Program-made: the position numbers and the translations under genes | Notes under the pieces: model-generated | The model's database searches: none | What the model was told of the DNA's origin: nothing | The model's input: the letters and a program-made list of their open reading frames with translations, nothing else | In this document: one piece after another, positions 33,986 through 46,185 of the stretch | Numbering within the stretch: position 1 is the first letter of the stretch | Layout: each line of letters starts with the position of its first letter | Source of the DNA: Leptobrachium leishanense | Taxonomy: Eukaryota > Chordata > Amphibia > Anura > Megophryidae | Assembly: GCA_009667805.1 (NCBI GenBank) | Contig: CM019064.1 | Coordinates: forward strand, 276,811,662-276,875,661 | Reading direction: 5' to 3' | Length of the DNA: 64,000 nucleotides

Positions 33986-34667
33986 ATTTATTAGCTCTCT
34001 TTTCAAGTATGCCTATAATACTACATATTAGATTCTAGCACACAAAAAGTGATGACAAATAAAATTCTGAAAAATATGATATTTTTTAAAGTTTAAATTT
34101 TTACACAACTACAGGAGCTGAATCCAAAACCACTAGAAAAAGTATATATTTGCAAAAGCTATCACTGCCTATTTCACTATAGTATAACAGTTTATACTTC
34201 ATTCTCTGTCAAATCAATGATTTAATTTCCATTTCTTGTATATTTGAGAACACACTCACGAAACATTGTAATTTTTCAGTAACTATTTTAAAGTGCACAT
34301 TTCTCGCCCAGGTGTACTTTTGCTGTGATATTGAAACGTGTTGATTTTAAGGAGCAATTCAATGTCTTATCCCTTGATGAGACTTCACTCTCGGGCACAT
34401 GCTAGCACTAGCAATCCAAGACATTCTCAGACACCACTACAGGATGGTTCACCATTGAGGCATGCTGCAGAAGGATGTTCTGCAACTTCCTTTGCGTATA
34501 AGAGCATCCACTGGGAAAAAGATATTGATCACTGTAGCAACTTGCCTCTTTGATCAGTAGCCTGTTTTAGCCTGATGCAGGCTATTGCCGGGATACCTCA
34601 CTAACATAGCTCAATAAAGAATGCACCTGTTAACAGGTAACATAGTGAATATATTTATTTTCTATTA
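33986..34667. other. non-genic sequence
   Basis: No gene found. TAGCCTGATGCAGGCTATTG at 34567-34586 is a short palindrome-like run followed by CAATAAAGAATG, perhaps the end of a retroelement, but nothing more supports this. Confidence 0.4.
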
Positions 34668-35095
34668 GGCTGGGGTCAGACCAGCGCACTTTTAACGTGC
34701 GTTCTGGCGCACATAATTACGGCCGCAGTAGCAGCAGATGACGGGCAATGACGGCCAATATACGATGTACGGCCGCACAAAAGTCCGGCCGTGCAACGCA
34801 AGTGGAATTTGAACGCATTTTTTTGAGAACGCTGAACCTCTAGTACTGACGTACTGAGTGCGCAGCTGCGGCATAGCGGCGTGTGTGCGTGATTAGGAGA
34901 TGTCAGACGCTGCTAATGTCCAGCCTACATAACGTCCAGACGCAAAAAGAGTTTTATTGACGATCCGTACAAAATCACGCCCGAAAATGCGCGTCGTCTG
35001 ACCGTTTTTGCGCATTTCGTGAAAAAAATACGTCAATGCGTTTGGACGCACTTTTTCACGTTCGCGTGGAAAAATGCTTTCGTCTGACCCTAGCC
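34668..35095. mobile_element. Harbinger-type MITE with GTCAGAC termini (copy A)
   Basis: Ends GGCTGGGGTCAGACCAGCGC and, inverted, GGCTAGGGTCAGACGAAAGC; direct TTA flanks (34665-34667, 35096-35098). CpG-rich arms, no coding capacity. Confidence 0.8.
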
Positions 35096-35183
35096 TTAAT
35101 CTGTATTTTTGTGAATTTTTTTAATATTTTACATTTTATTACTTTATTTCTGTAACACTGTAACAATTTTTAATGTTGCTGAA

Positions 35184-35250
35184 CCCAGACATACTTGAAA
35201 ACGAGAAAAACTCAATGTATCCTTCCTGTAAAATCCTTTATAAATAAATT
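35184..35250 (+). mobile_element. SINE 3' tail fragment
   Basis: CCCAGACATACTTGAAAACG then CTCAATGTATCCTTCCTG and CTTTATAAATAAATTAAT: the same tail as the SINE at 8944-9128. Confidence 0.7.
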
Positions 35251-35344
35251 AATACATACTGCAGCACTATAGACCTGCTGATTTTGGTAACACTGGCACC
35301 AGCAGGAATTTATTTGCAGCCTACATACAGGAAGCATACAGATG

Positions 35345-35870
35345 GGTGCCGGACAAAATCCCGACAACCAGGTTTCCGAATGACATGCAATATCCCGACG
35401 AACTAATTGCCTGACTGCCAAATTCCTGACATCCAATATCCCGGAGGGTTAGGTTTAGGGAGTTAGGGTTAGAGAGTTAGGATTAGGGGGTGAGGGTTAA
35501 GGTTAACCCTCGGGATGTTGGGAAATTGGCCGTCGGACACTTGGTGGGTTATTCAGAGAGCGGTGAAAACCAGGAGAATGGCAGGACAAGAGAAAATTCT
35601 AAACCAAATAGCCGTTTTGGAAAGTGAGATAAATGGGAGACTTTTTCTGGTTTGGCTATTTTGACCTGGAATTTTCACTTCTCCAGTCATTCTCCTGGTT
35701 TTCACCTCTCTGAATAACCATGTAAGTCTGTCAGGATATTGGATATCGGGATGTTTGCCATCGGGGAGTTGTCTGTGTCAGGCAATAGTTCTGTCAGGAA
35801 GTTGGCCTTCGGGATGTTGGCATTTGGGAACCTGGTTGTCGGGATTTTGACCCAAACCCCTTACAGGTAT
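35345..35870. mobile_element. palindromic element with telomere-like core, split by a MITE
   Basis: The left arm GACAAAATCCCGACAACCAG, followed by GTTTCCGAATG, is mirrored on the right by CATTTGGGAACCTGGTTGTC and GGGATTTTGACC. The arms are built from short CCCGAC/GTCGGG words. The centre (35447-35512) is a degenerate run of GGGTTAGGG and GGTTTAGGG words, like an interstitial telomere repeat. A hairpin MITE sits at 35544-35722. A second, one-armed copy lies at 37705-37965. Confidence 0.65.
35544..35722. mobile_element. hairpin MITE, CAGGGTTATTCAGAGAG family (second copy)
   Basis: It has the same palindrome as 11825-12004: GAAAACCAGGAGAATGGC on the left and GTCATTCTCCTGGTTTTC on the right, ends diverged (GTGGGTTATTCAGAGAG, TCTCTGAATAACCATG). 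Flanks TTG and TAA do not match, so the duplication has decayed. Confidence 0.7.
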
Positions 35871-35988
35871 GTCTCCCCTCACTTAAAATACTATTATTAT
35901 TTTTAATATTTATTATTACATTTTTCTGTGTATTTCTACACCATCCAGTAGTCTCCTTCAAGATATGGCTACAGTTACTGAACTCTAT

Positions 35989-36151
35989 CAGGGTTATTCA
36001 GAGAACGGTAATAGGAGAATGGCAGAAGAGAACAATCTAGACCAAATAGGCGATTTGGAAAGTGAGATAATTGGGAGAATTTTTCTGGTTTGGCTATTTT
36101 GACCTAGAATTTTCACTTCTCCTGGTTTTCACCTCTCTCTGAATAACCCTG
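35989..36151. mobile_element. hairpin MITE, CAGGGTTATTCAGAGAG family (third copy)
   Basis: Ends CAGGGTTATTCAGAGAA and TCTCTGAATAACCCTG (inverted), direct TAT flanks (35986-35988, 36152-36154). It is slightly shorter than the first copy because the arms have lost a few bases. Confidence 0.8.
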
Positions 36152-36154
36152 TAT

Positions 36155-37704
36155 CTTTAAATTTAGTGGTAAAAAAAAGAGCAAATCATTTCACAGGTCC
36201 TGCTGGTGAACTTCAACCTGAGGGTTTTCTCTCTATCATGGTAATACAAGACCTTTTTTTTTGTTCAATGATGGGCTCATCTTTTTGTCATTCAAGAGGT
36301 GTATTGGATAAAAAACAGCTAGTTGCTGGTTAGTTTTTATTCTGCTTTTCTTTTATTTGTAAAGTTATACATTCCCATCCCTTTTCTATTCTTATGAAAC
36401 ATGATCACTTTAAACGAATCAAACAAATTAATTACATATGTGACTACATACCTAGGATATAAAGTTCCTTTTATTTTTCCTGATTTTATTATACCAGCTG
36501 AAGGTATGGATTTACACCGCAAATATTGCATTATGTTCTTACTGTGATAGTTAAGGTCACCTCCAACCATAACATGCAATTATAAGGATGTACTAACACA
36601 ATAAACAATATAGAGCTATAAAAACTCACTAAGATTGTTTTATTATGCAGCAGGTTAAGTCAGGATATGTATTAATAAAACATATTGCACTTTCCTATTG
36701 TACCACCAGTTAAAAAAAGCCATACATCATTTAACATCTAATGTAGTATTATATTGGAAGGCACAAAAAAGGTACAATTTATCACCCAAATGCATACACA
36801 GTATATTCAAACAAACAACCTCTGTTTAAAGCAAGCATTCCATGGGCTTATTTCCTAATGGCGGCAGCAGGGAACGGACAATTACAGTTGCTAAGGGTGT
36901 GCAGGTTGATTTTTTTGACATCCTAATTCTACAGTAGTTGATAATAATATGACTATGATGCTCCAATTTTACAAAGATACACGAAGAAATCAAAATAAAT
37001 CCTCAGTATCCATGGGGAAAAAATAATGCCATTGTGGAAATTCTGCTTGTATTGCAGTTAATGACTTCTCTGAAAGTCATAATGACTTTGCCCTTTTATG
37101 TGGTTATTGTTAGTTTACCTAATGATGTCTAATTTCATGGAGAACACATACAGTGCAAAATAACACATGTATCATAGGGAACATTGCTATAATTTCTACA
37201 TATCTAATTGTAGGATCCATAAAAAAACGTTAAACGGTATCTGCTTCCCTGATCATCACAAACTTTCTGATGCTCGTTGACTCTCTTGAATATGTATAAC
37301 TTTGGGAGCATCCTGTATAAAGGAGAGACGAGGATCCTGGAAGCATGACAAAGCTCACAGTGAGGGGCACGATGTGTCTCTTTCCCAGCATGTATTGGCA
37401 TTAGGTGACATCAGATGGTCTAAACGCAGTTGTTGGCATAGTTTACAAGGTGCACAGACACTGAAGTGAACACGCAGCAGAACCAGCTAAGGACAAAGGA
37501 GCCCGACAAAAAAGAGACACTCTGAACAGGGTAGGACAACTCCATATATACGAGCTGTCAAATAGTTGCTCTGGGATATAAATACTTTTTCCCGCACTTA
37601 TCCAAATCTTATACTAATTACCTCAAGATGCACAAACAAAAATGTTAGCGAAACCTAAAAGCTGTTGTGAACTGATTACGCTTTTGCAGAATCGTTTAGC
37701 ATCC
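36155..37704. other. AT-rich non-genic sequence
   Basis: 1.5 kb without a coding frame of note or paired termini. It may be unique sequence. Confidence 0.5.
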
Positions 37705-37965
37705 CTATACCGGGTTTGGGTCAAAATCCCTACAACCGGGTTTCCTAATGCCAAAATCCTGATGGCCAACTTCCCGACACAGACAACTCCCTGACGGCCA
37801 ACTTCCCTACACAGACAACTCCCTGACGGCCAACTTCCCTACACAGACAACTCCCTGACGGCCATCTTCCAGACATCCAAAATCCCAGCGGCTAACACTA
37901 ACCCTACTCCCTAACCCCCCTAAACCTAGCCCTAACCCCCCTAAACCTAGCCCTATCCCCCCAAA
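37705..37965. repeat. one-armed copy of telomere-cored palindrome with 32-bp tandem repeat
   Basis: TTTGGGTCAAAATCCCTACA matches the outer arm of the 35345 element. It is followed by a 32-base unit, CCAACTTCCCTACACAGACA plus ACTCCCTGACGG, present about three times (37768-37863), then a core of CCCTAACCC/CCTAAACCTAG words (37903-37960). The second arm is missing. Confidence 0.65.
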
Positions 37966-38720
37966 CTTGGGACAAATAGTTTACAATCTCCCTCCACGAT
38001 CATTCTGCACCAGCAAGATCACGCAGGGTTTGCATCCCGGCAGCGCAACCCTCCATGGAGTCCTATGGACTCCAGAAGGTGAAACTCGCAGCAACACAGA
38101 AGCAATACTGCGAGTATCACCGAGGGTACCGCTGTGTTCCGGGACAAGGCCTGCCCCAGAATCTAACGCTAAAATGGGGTTTTACGGGAAACCTACAGGT
38201 GCAATTTTCCTCGTTAGCGTCACCATTTTAGGCTAATGTCAGACGAACGCAGTGATCACATCCGTGTTGTCGCACAGTTTAACGACCGTCGTAGCATAGA
38301 ATCATGATCAATAGAAACCCACACACGAAATATGTGCGCACCGAACTGCGCACACACAACAAACGTGGCAAACGGATGCAAGTTAGGCAAGAACGTAAAA
38401 CTGCTACCACAGACACAGAAAGAGCGCCACATCCGCGTACCGTTCCGTGTGAGTGATGAGATGTCAGATGCAGCGAATTTGCGACGTCCAGCACCTTGAC
38501 GCACAAAATGGCTTTTCATATCCTTTTCAAATTTTTATCATTTTTTCATATTAATTTTATTTCCCATAGTTCCCTTTTTTTTCTACGTCCATCAAAAAAA
38601 CACGGACCGTGTGGTGTCTACAGTATCTGCCGTCAGTACGTCTGTCCGTTCTGCACGCACGCAGAGTGCGCTCATCTGACATTAGCCTTAGTGTTAGGCA
38701 GGGAATAGGGCCCTATATAT
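37966..38720. repeat. dispersed repeat related to 26550-27080, split by MITE B
   Basis: GGAGTCCTATGGACTCC at 38056 and GGTTTTACGGGAAACC at 38175 link it with the 26550 repeat. The right end GGGAATAGGGCCCTAT at 38701 resembles the GGGCCCTATT terminus of the element at 23421. The continuity across the MITE (ATTTTA before, TTAGTG after) shows it was here first. Confidence 0.5.
38231..38687. mobile_element. Harbinger-type MITE with GTCAGAC termini (copy B)
   Basis: Ends GGCTAATGTCAGACGAACGC and, from the right, GGCTAATGTCAGATGAGCGC; TTA on both sides (38228-38230, 38688-38690). Its interior matches copy C (44524-44983) in the opposite orientation, including GACGTCCAGCACCTTGACGC. Confidence 0.85.
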
Positions 38721-39025
38721 TTATATTATGTGCAAATGTCATATGAGTGCTGTCCCTAATATCAGCAATTTGTTTTTTATAGCCATGTTTTTTGGGCTGA
38801 ACAATTGTCTACAATTTTGTGGGATTGTTTTAATATCAATAAATTAATTTTGTCTACTATTCGGTTTGGAGTAATACTATGAATAAGCAGTGTTAACAGG
38901 ACCAAACTGTTAATGTAAAGGATACTCCTGTGAGCCTCAAGGTTTGCGTCGCACTGTAGCTGCTCTCTGCTTGTAAGAGCATATTAGAGAACTAACTAGC
39001 CTACATGTATTGCAGTACACACTAT
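38721..39025. other. AT-rich non-genic spacer
   Basis: No feature recognised. Confidence 0.4.
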
Positions 39026-39905
39026 CACGGTTATTCAAAGAGCACCAAAATTCCACTGGAATGTCAGTGCTCTTTCGTTCCCTGCATTTCGGGAGTCAAA
39101 TTCCCCGACCCTACGGAAAATTCAGCATTCACCGCAAGGTTCTCGAAGTGCAGGCAGAATCCGTTGAACGCATGCGAAAAAACGCCGAATCAAACGGAAA
39201 AAATGCTGCAAAACTGCCAAAAAAAATAGATTCGATAACCCACCAAAAAAGTTGAACGCACCCGACGATCCACCACAAAACTGACGAATGCGTCGAAAAA
39301 AAGTTGACGATACACCAACGAGGCACCAGAAAATGCAGACGAACATGGTAAAAAAAAACAACCAACGTAACTTTTAAAAGCTGTTTAGAAAAAACTAATG
39401 CACAAAAATGCCTGAAATTAATATATAAGGTCCTATGAATAATAATAAAAAGGTCTGTTACAGATAAAAAAAATGCTATTTAAAAACATTGTAATTTTTA
39501 TTTTTTTTTGCCCAAAAATCCTGAAAAATGTCTTAAATTCTAAAAATAGACTTTTTGCTGCAGATTAAAAAAATAACAGTTTCATAAATATTTAATAGAA
39601 ATGAGAATGTTTTTTTCCATTGAAACCTATGGGATTCGTCTGATTAAACCTGCCAAATGAAACCACTGAAAACCAGGGCATTTCACTGACATTTCTCTCC
39701 TGTTCTGTGTTCTCTGAATAGATTACTGCTTCTCTATGTGGAGTTCACTGCCGTCGAACAGGCACCATATTTCGCTGGCAATTCACCAATATTTGGCAAA
39801 ATGCCTTCTTTTGAATAGCCAAACGGCACAGAAATTGCACTGTATGGGGAAATTCACTGTTCGGTGCAATTTCGTAGCCAATTCGGCTCTCTTTGAATAA
39901 CCCTG
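39026..39905. mobile_element. long CAGGGTTATTC-family MITE (880 bp), reverse orientation
   Basis: Ends CACGGTTATTCAAAGAGC and GCTCTCTTTGAATAACCCTG (inverted); TAT on both sides (39023-39025, 39906-39908). It matches the 24438 element in reverse: CCTATGGGATTCGTC, CTCTATGTGGAGTTCACTGC and TCGAACAGGCACCAT. No transposase. Confidence 0.82.
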
Positions 39906-40239
39906 TATGCTTTTTCCAATCTTTGCTTTCTAGACTATCAACATTACCGATATATAAAGGTCACTTTTGAAGATAAGTGGTATTATATTTTGTGCACCGT
40001 AGAGCAGGCCACTATTGCCGTTGCTCGTTCTCAAGACCCTCACAAACCCCCTTTATCTCACTATATTTTGTGCACTGTTCACTGTTGTTGTTTATACTGT
40101 ATTTCTTCATAACTAAAAGATTATCCATTATAGCCTCTGTGTGTATTTGCAATATATGTACATTTCATAAACCTATTTATTTTCCTATAGTCATGTTTTA
40201 TCAAAGGTAGCAGTAAAAAAGAAATGGGAGGACCAGATG
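39906..40239. other. AT-rich non-genic spacer
   Basis: No feature recognised. Confidence 0.4.
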
Positions 40240-40330
40240 TTCCGTAAAGGCTAAGTGGCACTTTATTTTAGAAAACAGCGATGCTTTGGTTGCTTTGCAG
40301 CCTTCCTCAAGCCGGAGATACACTGAGCAC
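40240..40330 (-). mobile_element. Penelope-like 3' end fragment
   Basis: On the minus strand: TTGAGGAAGGCTGCAAAGCA, then ACCAAAGCATCGCTG, and CTAAAATAAAGTGCCACTTA. The stem GGCTGC/GCAACC with AAA loop followed by AAAGC resembles, in decayed form, the TGAGGA-stem-GAAAC layout at 23200. A GC-rich stretch (40325-40500) adjoins it. Confidence 0.4.
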
Positions 40331-40944
40331 GAAGCGCCTGTAGGCGGCGCCGCGCATCGAGACATGCTCAGTGTGTCCAGCCTTTTCCATCCAACTTACT
40401 CCTGAAGCGGAGCGGCGCGATCGTAAGAGGGGCGGGTTGAAGCACATGACACATGCGCCGTGTCCTGGAGATCCCTCCCTAAGAGGGACCACTGTTCCTT
40501 CGTTCAAAGAATGGTGGTTTAATTAAAGCTAACAGCAGATCAGATTCACCAGAATGGTGAAACATCATTGAATTCCCACTTTAGTGTAAAGCCACTGATG
40601 TTCACTGTGGTTTTCACCATTCTTTCCACTGTAGTTGGTGCAGTGCTCAAAGGTTTCAATGGCTTTTACCTTGTGTTTCCACTATAGCTGCTACCCTATG
40701 TAGTTCCGGACATTTCACCATTGTTTCCAGCGTTGTTTCTAACAAAGTTGTCCCAAAGTTGCTCTTACATTGTTGTCACTATAATTTTTATCGGCTGTCT
40801 ATGGAGATTGCAATTTAAAATCACTTACGTTTTTCCATCTCTGTTGCAAACACAAGTGAAAAAATGGTGACGAGAGAATAGCCACAGATTACACTTTTTA
40901 CAGAGGTACTATGTCGGTAATGGTGTTCAGTATTCTTCGACATT
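40331..40944. other. non-genic sequence
   Basis: A GC-rich patch at 40325-40495 is followed by a stretch with repeated TTTCACCATT/TTGTTTC words (40540-40780) that look like a degenerate low-order repeat. No gene. Confidence 0.4.
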
Positions 40945-41022
40945 GTTTGAAACCCAGGACATACTTGAAAACGAGAGAAATCTCAATGTATCCTGCCTGG
41001 TAAAATACTTTATAAATAAATA
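40945..41022 (+). mobile_element. SINE 3' tail fragment
   Basis: CCCAGGACATACTTGAAAAC, GAGAGAAATCTCAATG and CTTTATAAATAAATAAT, same tail as 8944-9128. Confidence 0.75.
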
Positions 41023-41821
41023 ATCGTTGCCTGCTGTTGATTTTCGTTTCTGTCTCTGGAACACCCAAGTTCAATGTAGTTGAAATCCTGCTGCTTTTCA
41101 CTGCTGGCTATTAATGAATAACCTCCTATATGTAAATCAGGGAGTAATTCTGTGTTTTGTAATCTCACAATAACTGCTCATTTTAAGCTTTTTGTGAACT
41201 GTATACTTTTTATTATGAGAACTTGCTTGCCGCAGGCATCTGTATGGTGAGATCTAGTTCACGCTGACCTAATAGTGCACAGAACATCATGATAACATTA
41301 AAAAAAATCATGTTCCGTGGGAGGACTGTTGAACAGACAAATAACTAAGCATTTTTATACACGTTATGCTATATGACCTTGGAAAATTGCTAGTACATTG
41401 TTTGTATTTCTCTACCAAGACTGTATATTGGCCCTGAACGAATTGTGTAGCTCTATGCTTATCTCTCCAATAAGTATTTTGAATAACAGACTTGTTGTAC
41501 AATGTTTCTATACTGTATTAGCCTTTTTGTGTCTTGTAATATCTTGTTTTATATATATATATATATATATATATTACACACATAACATAATTTTCTTTCC
41601 CACTTAGCGCTTTCTAGATTTTAATAAATGTAAAATTTTCTATGTTATCCTTTTCTGTTTCTTTTTCACCAGTTTATTCACAATACCTTCACGTTAAAGG
41701 TCTGTGCCTGTGATGGACAATGAGAGCAGTTCCGTGGGCTGCAGCACATATAGAAACCATAGAAACATGTGCTGGAGACCATATACAAATGCATTTTGTT
41801 TGCAAGAAATGAAATTTCATA
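41023..41821. other. AT-rich non-genic sequence with (AT)n
   Basis: An (AT)n run lies at 41547-41573. No coding frame or termini. Confidence 0.45.
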
Positions 41822-42613
41822 AGGGGTTATTCTGAGAGAGCCAATCTGGCCCCGAAATGTCACCGAACGGGGAATTTCCTTGTACGGTGACATTTCTGGG
41901 CCATTCGGCTATTCAGAGAGCAGGCAGTTCGCCAAATTTTGGTGAACTGCCTGCACGTACGGTGCCTGTTCGAAGGCAGTGAAATCCCTCATAGAGAAGC
42001 AATGGTTCATCTATTCAGAGAATGTCGAACAGCAGTGAAAAGTTGCCAAAGTGACCTGCTGTTCGGTGTTTCATTCGGCAGGTTTATTCAGTCGAATCCC
42101 ATAGTCTTCAATTTTAAAAATATTCCCTATTTATTTATTTTATTCTATATCTAATAAACCGTTTATTATTTTAATCTGCAGTAAAAAGACACCATTTATT
42201 GAATTTTTTTTTAAAGATCTTTTCGGCATTTTTTTGGGATATTTTTTTTTAAAAGCGTTTTTTTCTTTTTCTGTGACGGACCTTTTTATTATCATTCATA
42301 GGACCTTATATGTCAATTCCAGACTTTTCCGTTCAGTAGTTTTTCCGCAAACAGCGTTTCAATTTTGTCACTTTCATTCGTATTGTTTTTTTTTTTTCTT
42401 TTTTACCACGTTCATCAGCTTGTCTGCTTCTTCCAGCAGCTGGTCTGCACGGTGATCGTCAGCTCGTCAGCTTTTTCTGACGTGTTCGGCGTGTTTTTTG
42501 CGGCAGATCCAGCAGATTTTCGGTGGGATTTCAGCAGGTTTTCCCTGCACTCCTGGGACCTTGCAGTGAATGCTGAATGTCAGTGACATTTCGGTGCTCT
42601 CTGAATAACCCCC
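41822..42613. mobile_element. long CAGGGTTATTC-family MITE (792 bp)
   Basis: Ends AGGGGTTATTCTGAGAGAG and GTGCTCTCTGAATAACCCCC (inverted). It shares GCACGTACGGTGCCTGTTCG, GTGAAATCCCTCATAGAGAA and GACCTGCTGTTCGGTG with the 24438 and 55643 copies. The flanks ATA and GTA are only a partial match. Confidence 0.75.
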
Positions 42614-43376
42614 GTAGCATTTTGCTTGAAACCAACCAGATTGAGTACAGTTAATCTCGGGACACCTACAAGTGCTTTTGAAGATCAAGTATACTCGATA
42701 ACGGTACTGACAGAGTTAATCAATATAACTGTAACTTTGATTTGTATTGAAAAAAAATAATTAACATGAGGTATAGAGACAATCCTCGCTTCTAGCTAGA
42801 TTTGGAAATATGCACATGTAACACAATAGCTTTGTGTATATTCAATGTTATTAATCAGTATGGACTTACAACTAGACATCTGCATATTTAATTACATGCT
42901 AATATATTCGCTTTCTAACACTATTTGAGAGACATTATCACTTTAGCCTATAAAGTAGCAGCTGTGAAAATAACACGTGAAGAAATGGAAATAAACCCGC
43001 AAGGAATGCAAACAAAATATTACAGTATTCATAGGAAAATCAATTACTAGCTCTCAGATAAGCATATTTGTTACATCTACTTACAGAGATCTGGCTGAAC
43101 CTTAGAATGCTGAGACTGCTACGTCTATCCCACCTGTGCCTTTTCTTCTGTTGTTCTGGTTTTATGGATGACATAGCAGAACTTTGAATTGTCTGTCATG
43201 GGAATTGATAAGTTGTGATGCATTATTATTTTCGATGATCTGAAACTAGACTCTGCACATTCCACCATATTGTACAATCATTGCTGTGCTAAAATATAGT
43301 AAGCATTATTCCTAATTTCTAATTTTTCCATTGATTCCCGACAACGCAGTTGTCCAGATCTACATATTAAATTCAA
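42614..43376. other. AT-rich non-genic sequence
   Basis: No feature recognised. Confidence 0.45.
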
Positions 43377-43379
43377 TTA

Positions 43380-44092
43380 AGGGTCTATTCACAAAGCACC
43401 AAAATGATGTGCAATTTTATACAGTATATTATGTATTTTCGCACAATTCACCCAACTCGTCGCATTTCATTTTTTCCATTTCGCCGAAAATACGGTGAAT
43501 TCAATATTTAGCGAATGGTCACCGTATTTTGCTGAAAATGGAGTCACCAACTCCATGTTGGTGAATAGGAAGTTTCTTATTCTCCTAATAGGTATTTAAA
43601 TCGATAAAAAAAGATTAATAAGGTCCATTTTAAAAAAAGATTAAAAAGGTCTGTTACAGAATAAAAAAATGCCTTTTAAAAAATTGAGAAACAAAAATTT
43701 CTTCAAAAAAAATACAAAAAGGTGTTCTTAAAAATAAAAAGGTTTTTTTCTGAAAATGAAAAAATAAACCGTCTCAAATTTTTAAAAAAAAAGATATTAC
43801 GTTTTTACTTTGAATCATATGTATAACCTGTTTAGACCTGTGAAACTGAAACACTGAAAATCAGGACATTTCGCCTGAATTTCGGTGCAGTTCGGTGTTC
43901 TGTGAAAAGACACAATAGTCTTCTATGGGGCAATTTCAGTGCTGCCGAATTGCTGCAAACTGCACCTTATTTTGCTGTCAATTCGCCTGAATTTTCATAG
44001 TGGATTATCGAATTGCCACGAAAATGCACCGATCGGTGAATTTCACCGTTCGGTGCAATTCAGGTCAAGGTGAAGGTTAGTGAATAAACCCT
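43380..44092. mobile_element. MITE with AGGGTYTATTCAC termini (713 bp)
   Basis: Ends AGGGTCTATTCACAAAGCAC and GGTTAGTGAATAAACCCT (inverted); TTA on both sides (43377-43379, 44093-44095). The interior has A-rich and T-rich arms and CACCGTTCGGTGCAATTC, related to the CAGGGTTATTC family (compare 39851-39872), so both may descend from one lineage. Confidence 0.78.
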
Positions 44093-44523
44093 TTAGTCAA
44101 CTGTGAAGCTACTAGCTTTTGGGAGACAGAGGTAACAGAACACCTAAGGGTTATAATGACATAATCACTGTTTAGGAGTGAATCATGATGCCTGGCCATA
44201 ACTGTATTGTTTGTGTCTGAGCATTTACATGATAGAATGTCATGGAAAAATGGTCATCTCCCTGGACAAATATGTATAGCAGAGGTTAAGTAGTATCTAC
44301 TTAAAGACGTCAAAAGAAAATAAATATTAACAACTGTTACAAGGTTGTAACACACAGTGGACTCAGGTGCAACACGAATACATATTATTAGTATGTAAGT
44401 ATTATTATGACTGTTTTGCTGTTCCCTGATGCAGATATGTATGAATAGAATATGATCATTCTATAGTGACAGCTATACACAACTTGCATATTCTTATTTA
44501 CAAAATGTGTAGCCGCTGGCTAA
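44093..44523. other. AT-rich non-genic spacer
   Basis: No feature recognised. Confidence 0.4.
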
Positions 44524-44983
44524 GGCTAGAGTCAGACTAACGCAGTCTGAGCGCACTCTTCGTGCGTGCACAACGGACAGACATTCTGACGGAAGATACT
44601 GTAGACACCACACAGTTCGGTTTTTATGACGGACGTAGAAAAAAAGGGAAATATATGAAACAAAATGAATATGAAAAAGGATATAAAAAGGCATTTTGTG
44701 CGTCAAGGTGCTGGACGTCGCAAATGCGCTGCGTCTGACATCTCCTCCTCACACACACAGAACGTTACGCGGACGTGGTGGATGTGGCGCACTCTGCGCG
44801 TCCGTGTTAGCGGTTTTACGTTCTTGGCTAACTTGCGTCCGTTTGCCACGTGTGTTGTGCGTGCGCAGTTCAGTGCGGACACACTTAGTGTGTGGGTATC
44901 TATTGCTCAGGATTCTATGCTACGACAGACGGTAAACTGTGCGGCAACACGGACGTGATCACTGCGTTCGTCTGACACGGGCC
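44524..44983. mobile_element. Harbinger-type MITE with GTCAGAC termini (copy C)
   Basis: Ends GGCTAGAGTCAGACTAACGC and GCGTTCGTCTGACACGGGCC. Flanks are TAA (44521-44523) and TTA (44984-44986), one mismatch. It is an inverted paralogue of copy B. Confidence 0.8.
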
Positions 44984-45561
44984 TTAGAACAAAATAGCAT
45001 TTGATCAGATGAGAAGAATAGTTGGCAGCATTAAAATGTTCATCTTTATCACAATAGAACATCACATATCATATCATCATTGACTGGATCTTTGGTTTCG
45101 TTTGGAACACTCCAGCCACAATGAACATTTAACTTAACACCAAGTGAGTTGCAGTAGCCCCCAAAGCAGATGTGCAGTGAGGAGAGTAAACCCTGGAAGG
45201 TGGGCCCAGTTTGAGATTATTGACCGGCTCCTTTCTGGGTGGAGGGAAGCTGAGATATGCAGCATGGTTTTACCAGTGCCTGTCAATGCATTTGCATTGG
45301 GTCTGTCGAACACTCAGCACAGCACTGACAGTATCTGCTTCTTCCTGAAGTAGACATTGTCAATCTCAGAAAGCATAGAGAGAGTCCCCACAGCACTAGA
45401 GATGTGATAAGCTTTAGCTTCCCCACCTGTAACCACTTTTAGCTAAAGCTGGGGGGGGGAACATGGGTGGGGACATCAGGATTTGATACAATTCACGTCT
45501 GTAGTGCGCACCCATATTTTATTTCAAGTGTCCCTTTAAAGCACGCATAGCAAAGTACATA
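44984..45561. other. non-genic sequence with a MITE-end remnant
   Basis: A GC-richer block at 45430-45535 ends AAGTGTCCCTTTAAAGC, a TGTCCCTTTAA type terminus like that at 33975. No partner end is clear, and no gene. Confidence 0.4.
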
Positions 45562-45884
45562 CAGTGGCAAGAAAAAGTATGTGAACCATTTGGGAGTACG
45601 TGGAGTTTTCCATGACTTGGTTATAAACTGTGCTCTGATCTTCATCTAAGTCACAACAATTTGAAAAACACAGTCTGCTTAAAATAATACAACACAAACA
45701 TTATATGTTTTCATGTTTTTATTGAACAGAACATGTAAACATTCACAGTGCAGGGTGGAAAAAGTATGTGAACCCCTAGCCTAATGACTTCTTCAAGAGC
45801 TAATTGGAGCCAGGAGTGAGCCAACCTTGAGTCCAATCAGTGTGATATTATTGGATGTGTTGCTGAAAGCTGTCATGCCCTTTA

Positions 45885-46185
<301 letters not shown>

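Noticed and set aside
34567..34625. Third Penelope-like 3' end (AGCCTGATGCAGGCTATTGCC followed by AATAAAG, quoted in part)
   Set aside because: The GAAAC box and the stem order are missing, so the likeness is too weak.
35447..35512. True telomere or chromosome end
   Set aside because: The repeats are degenerate, short and enclosed by inverted arms, with ordinary sequence on both sides.
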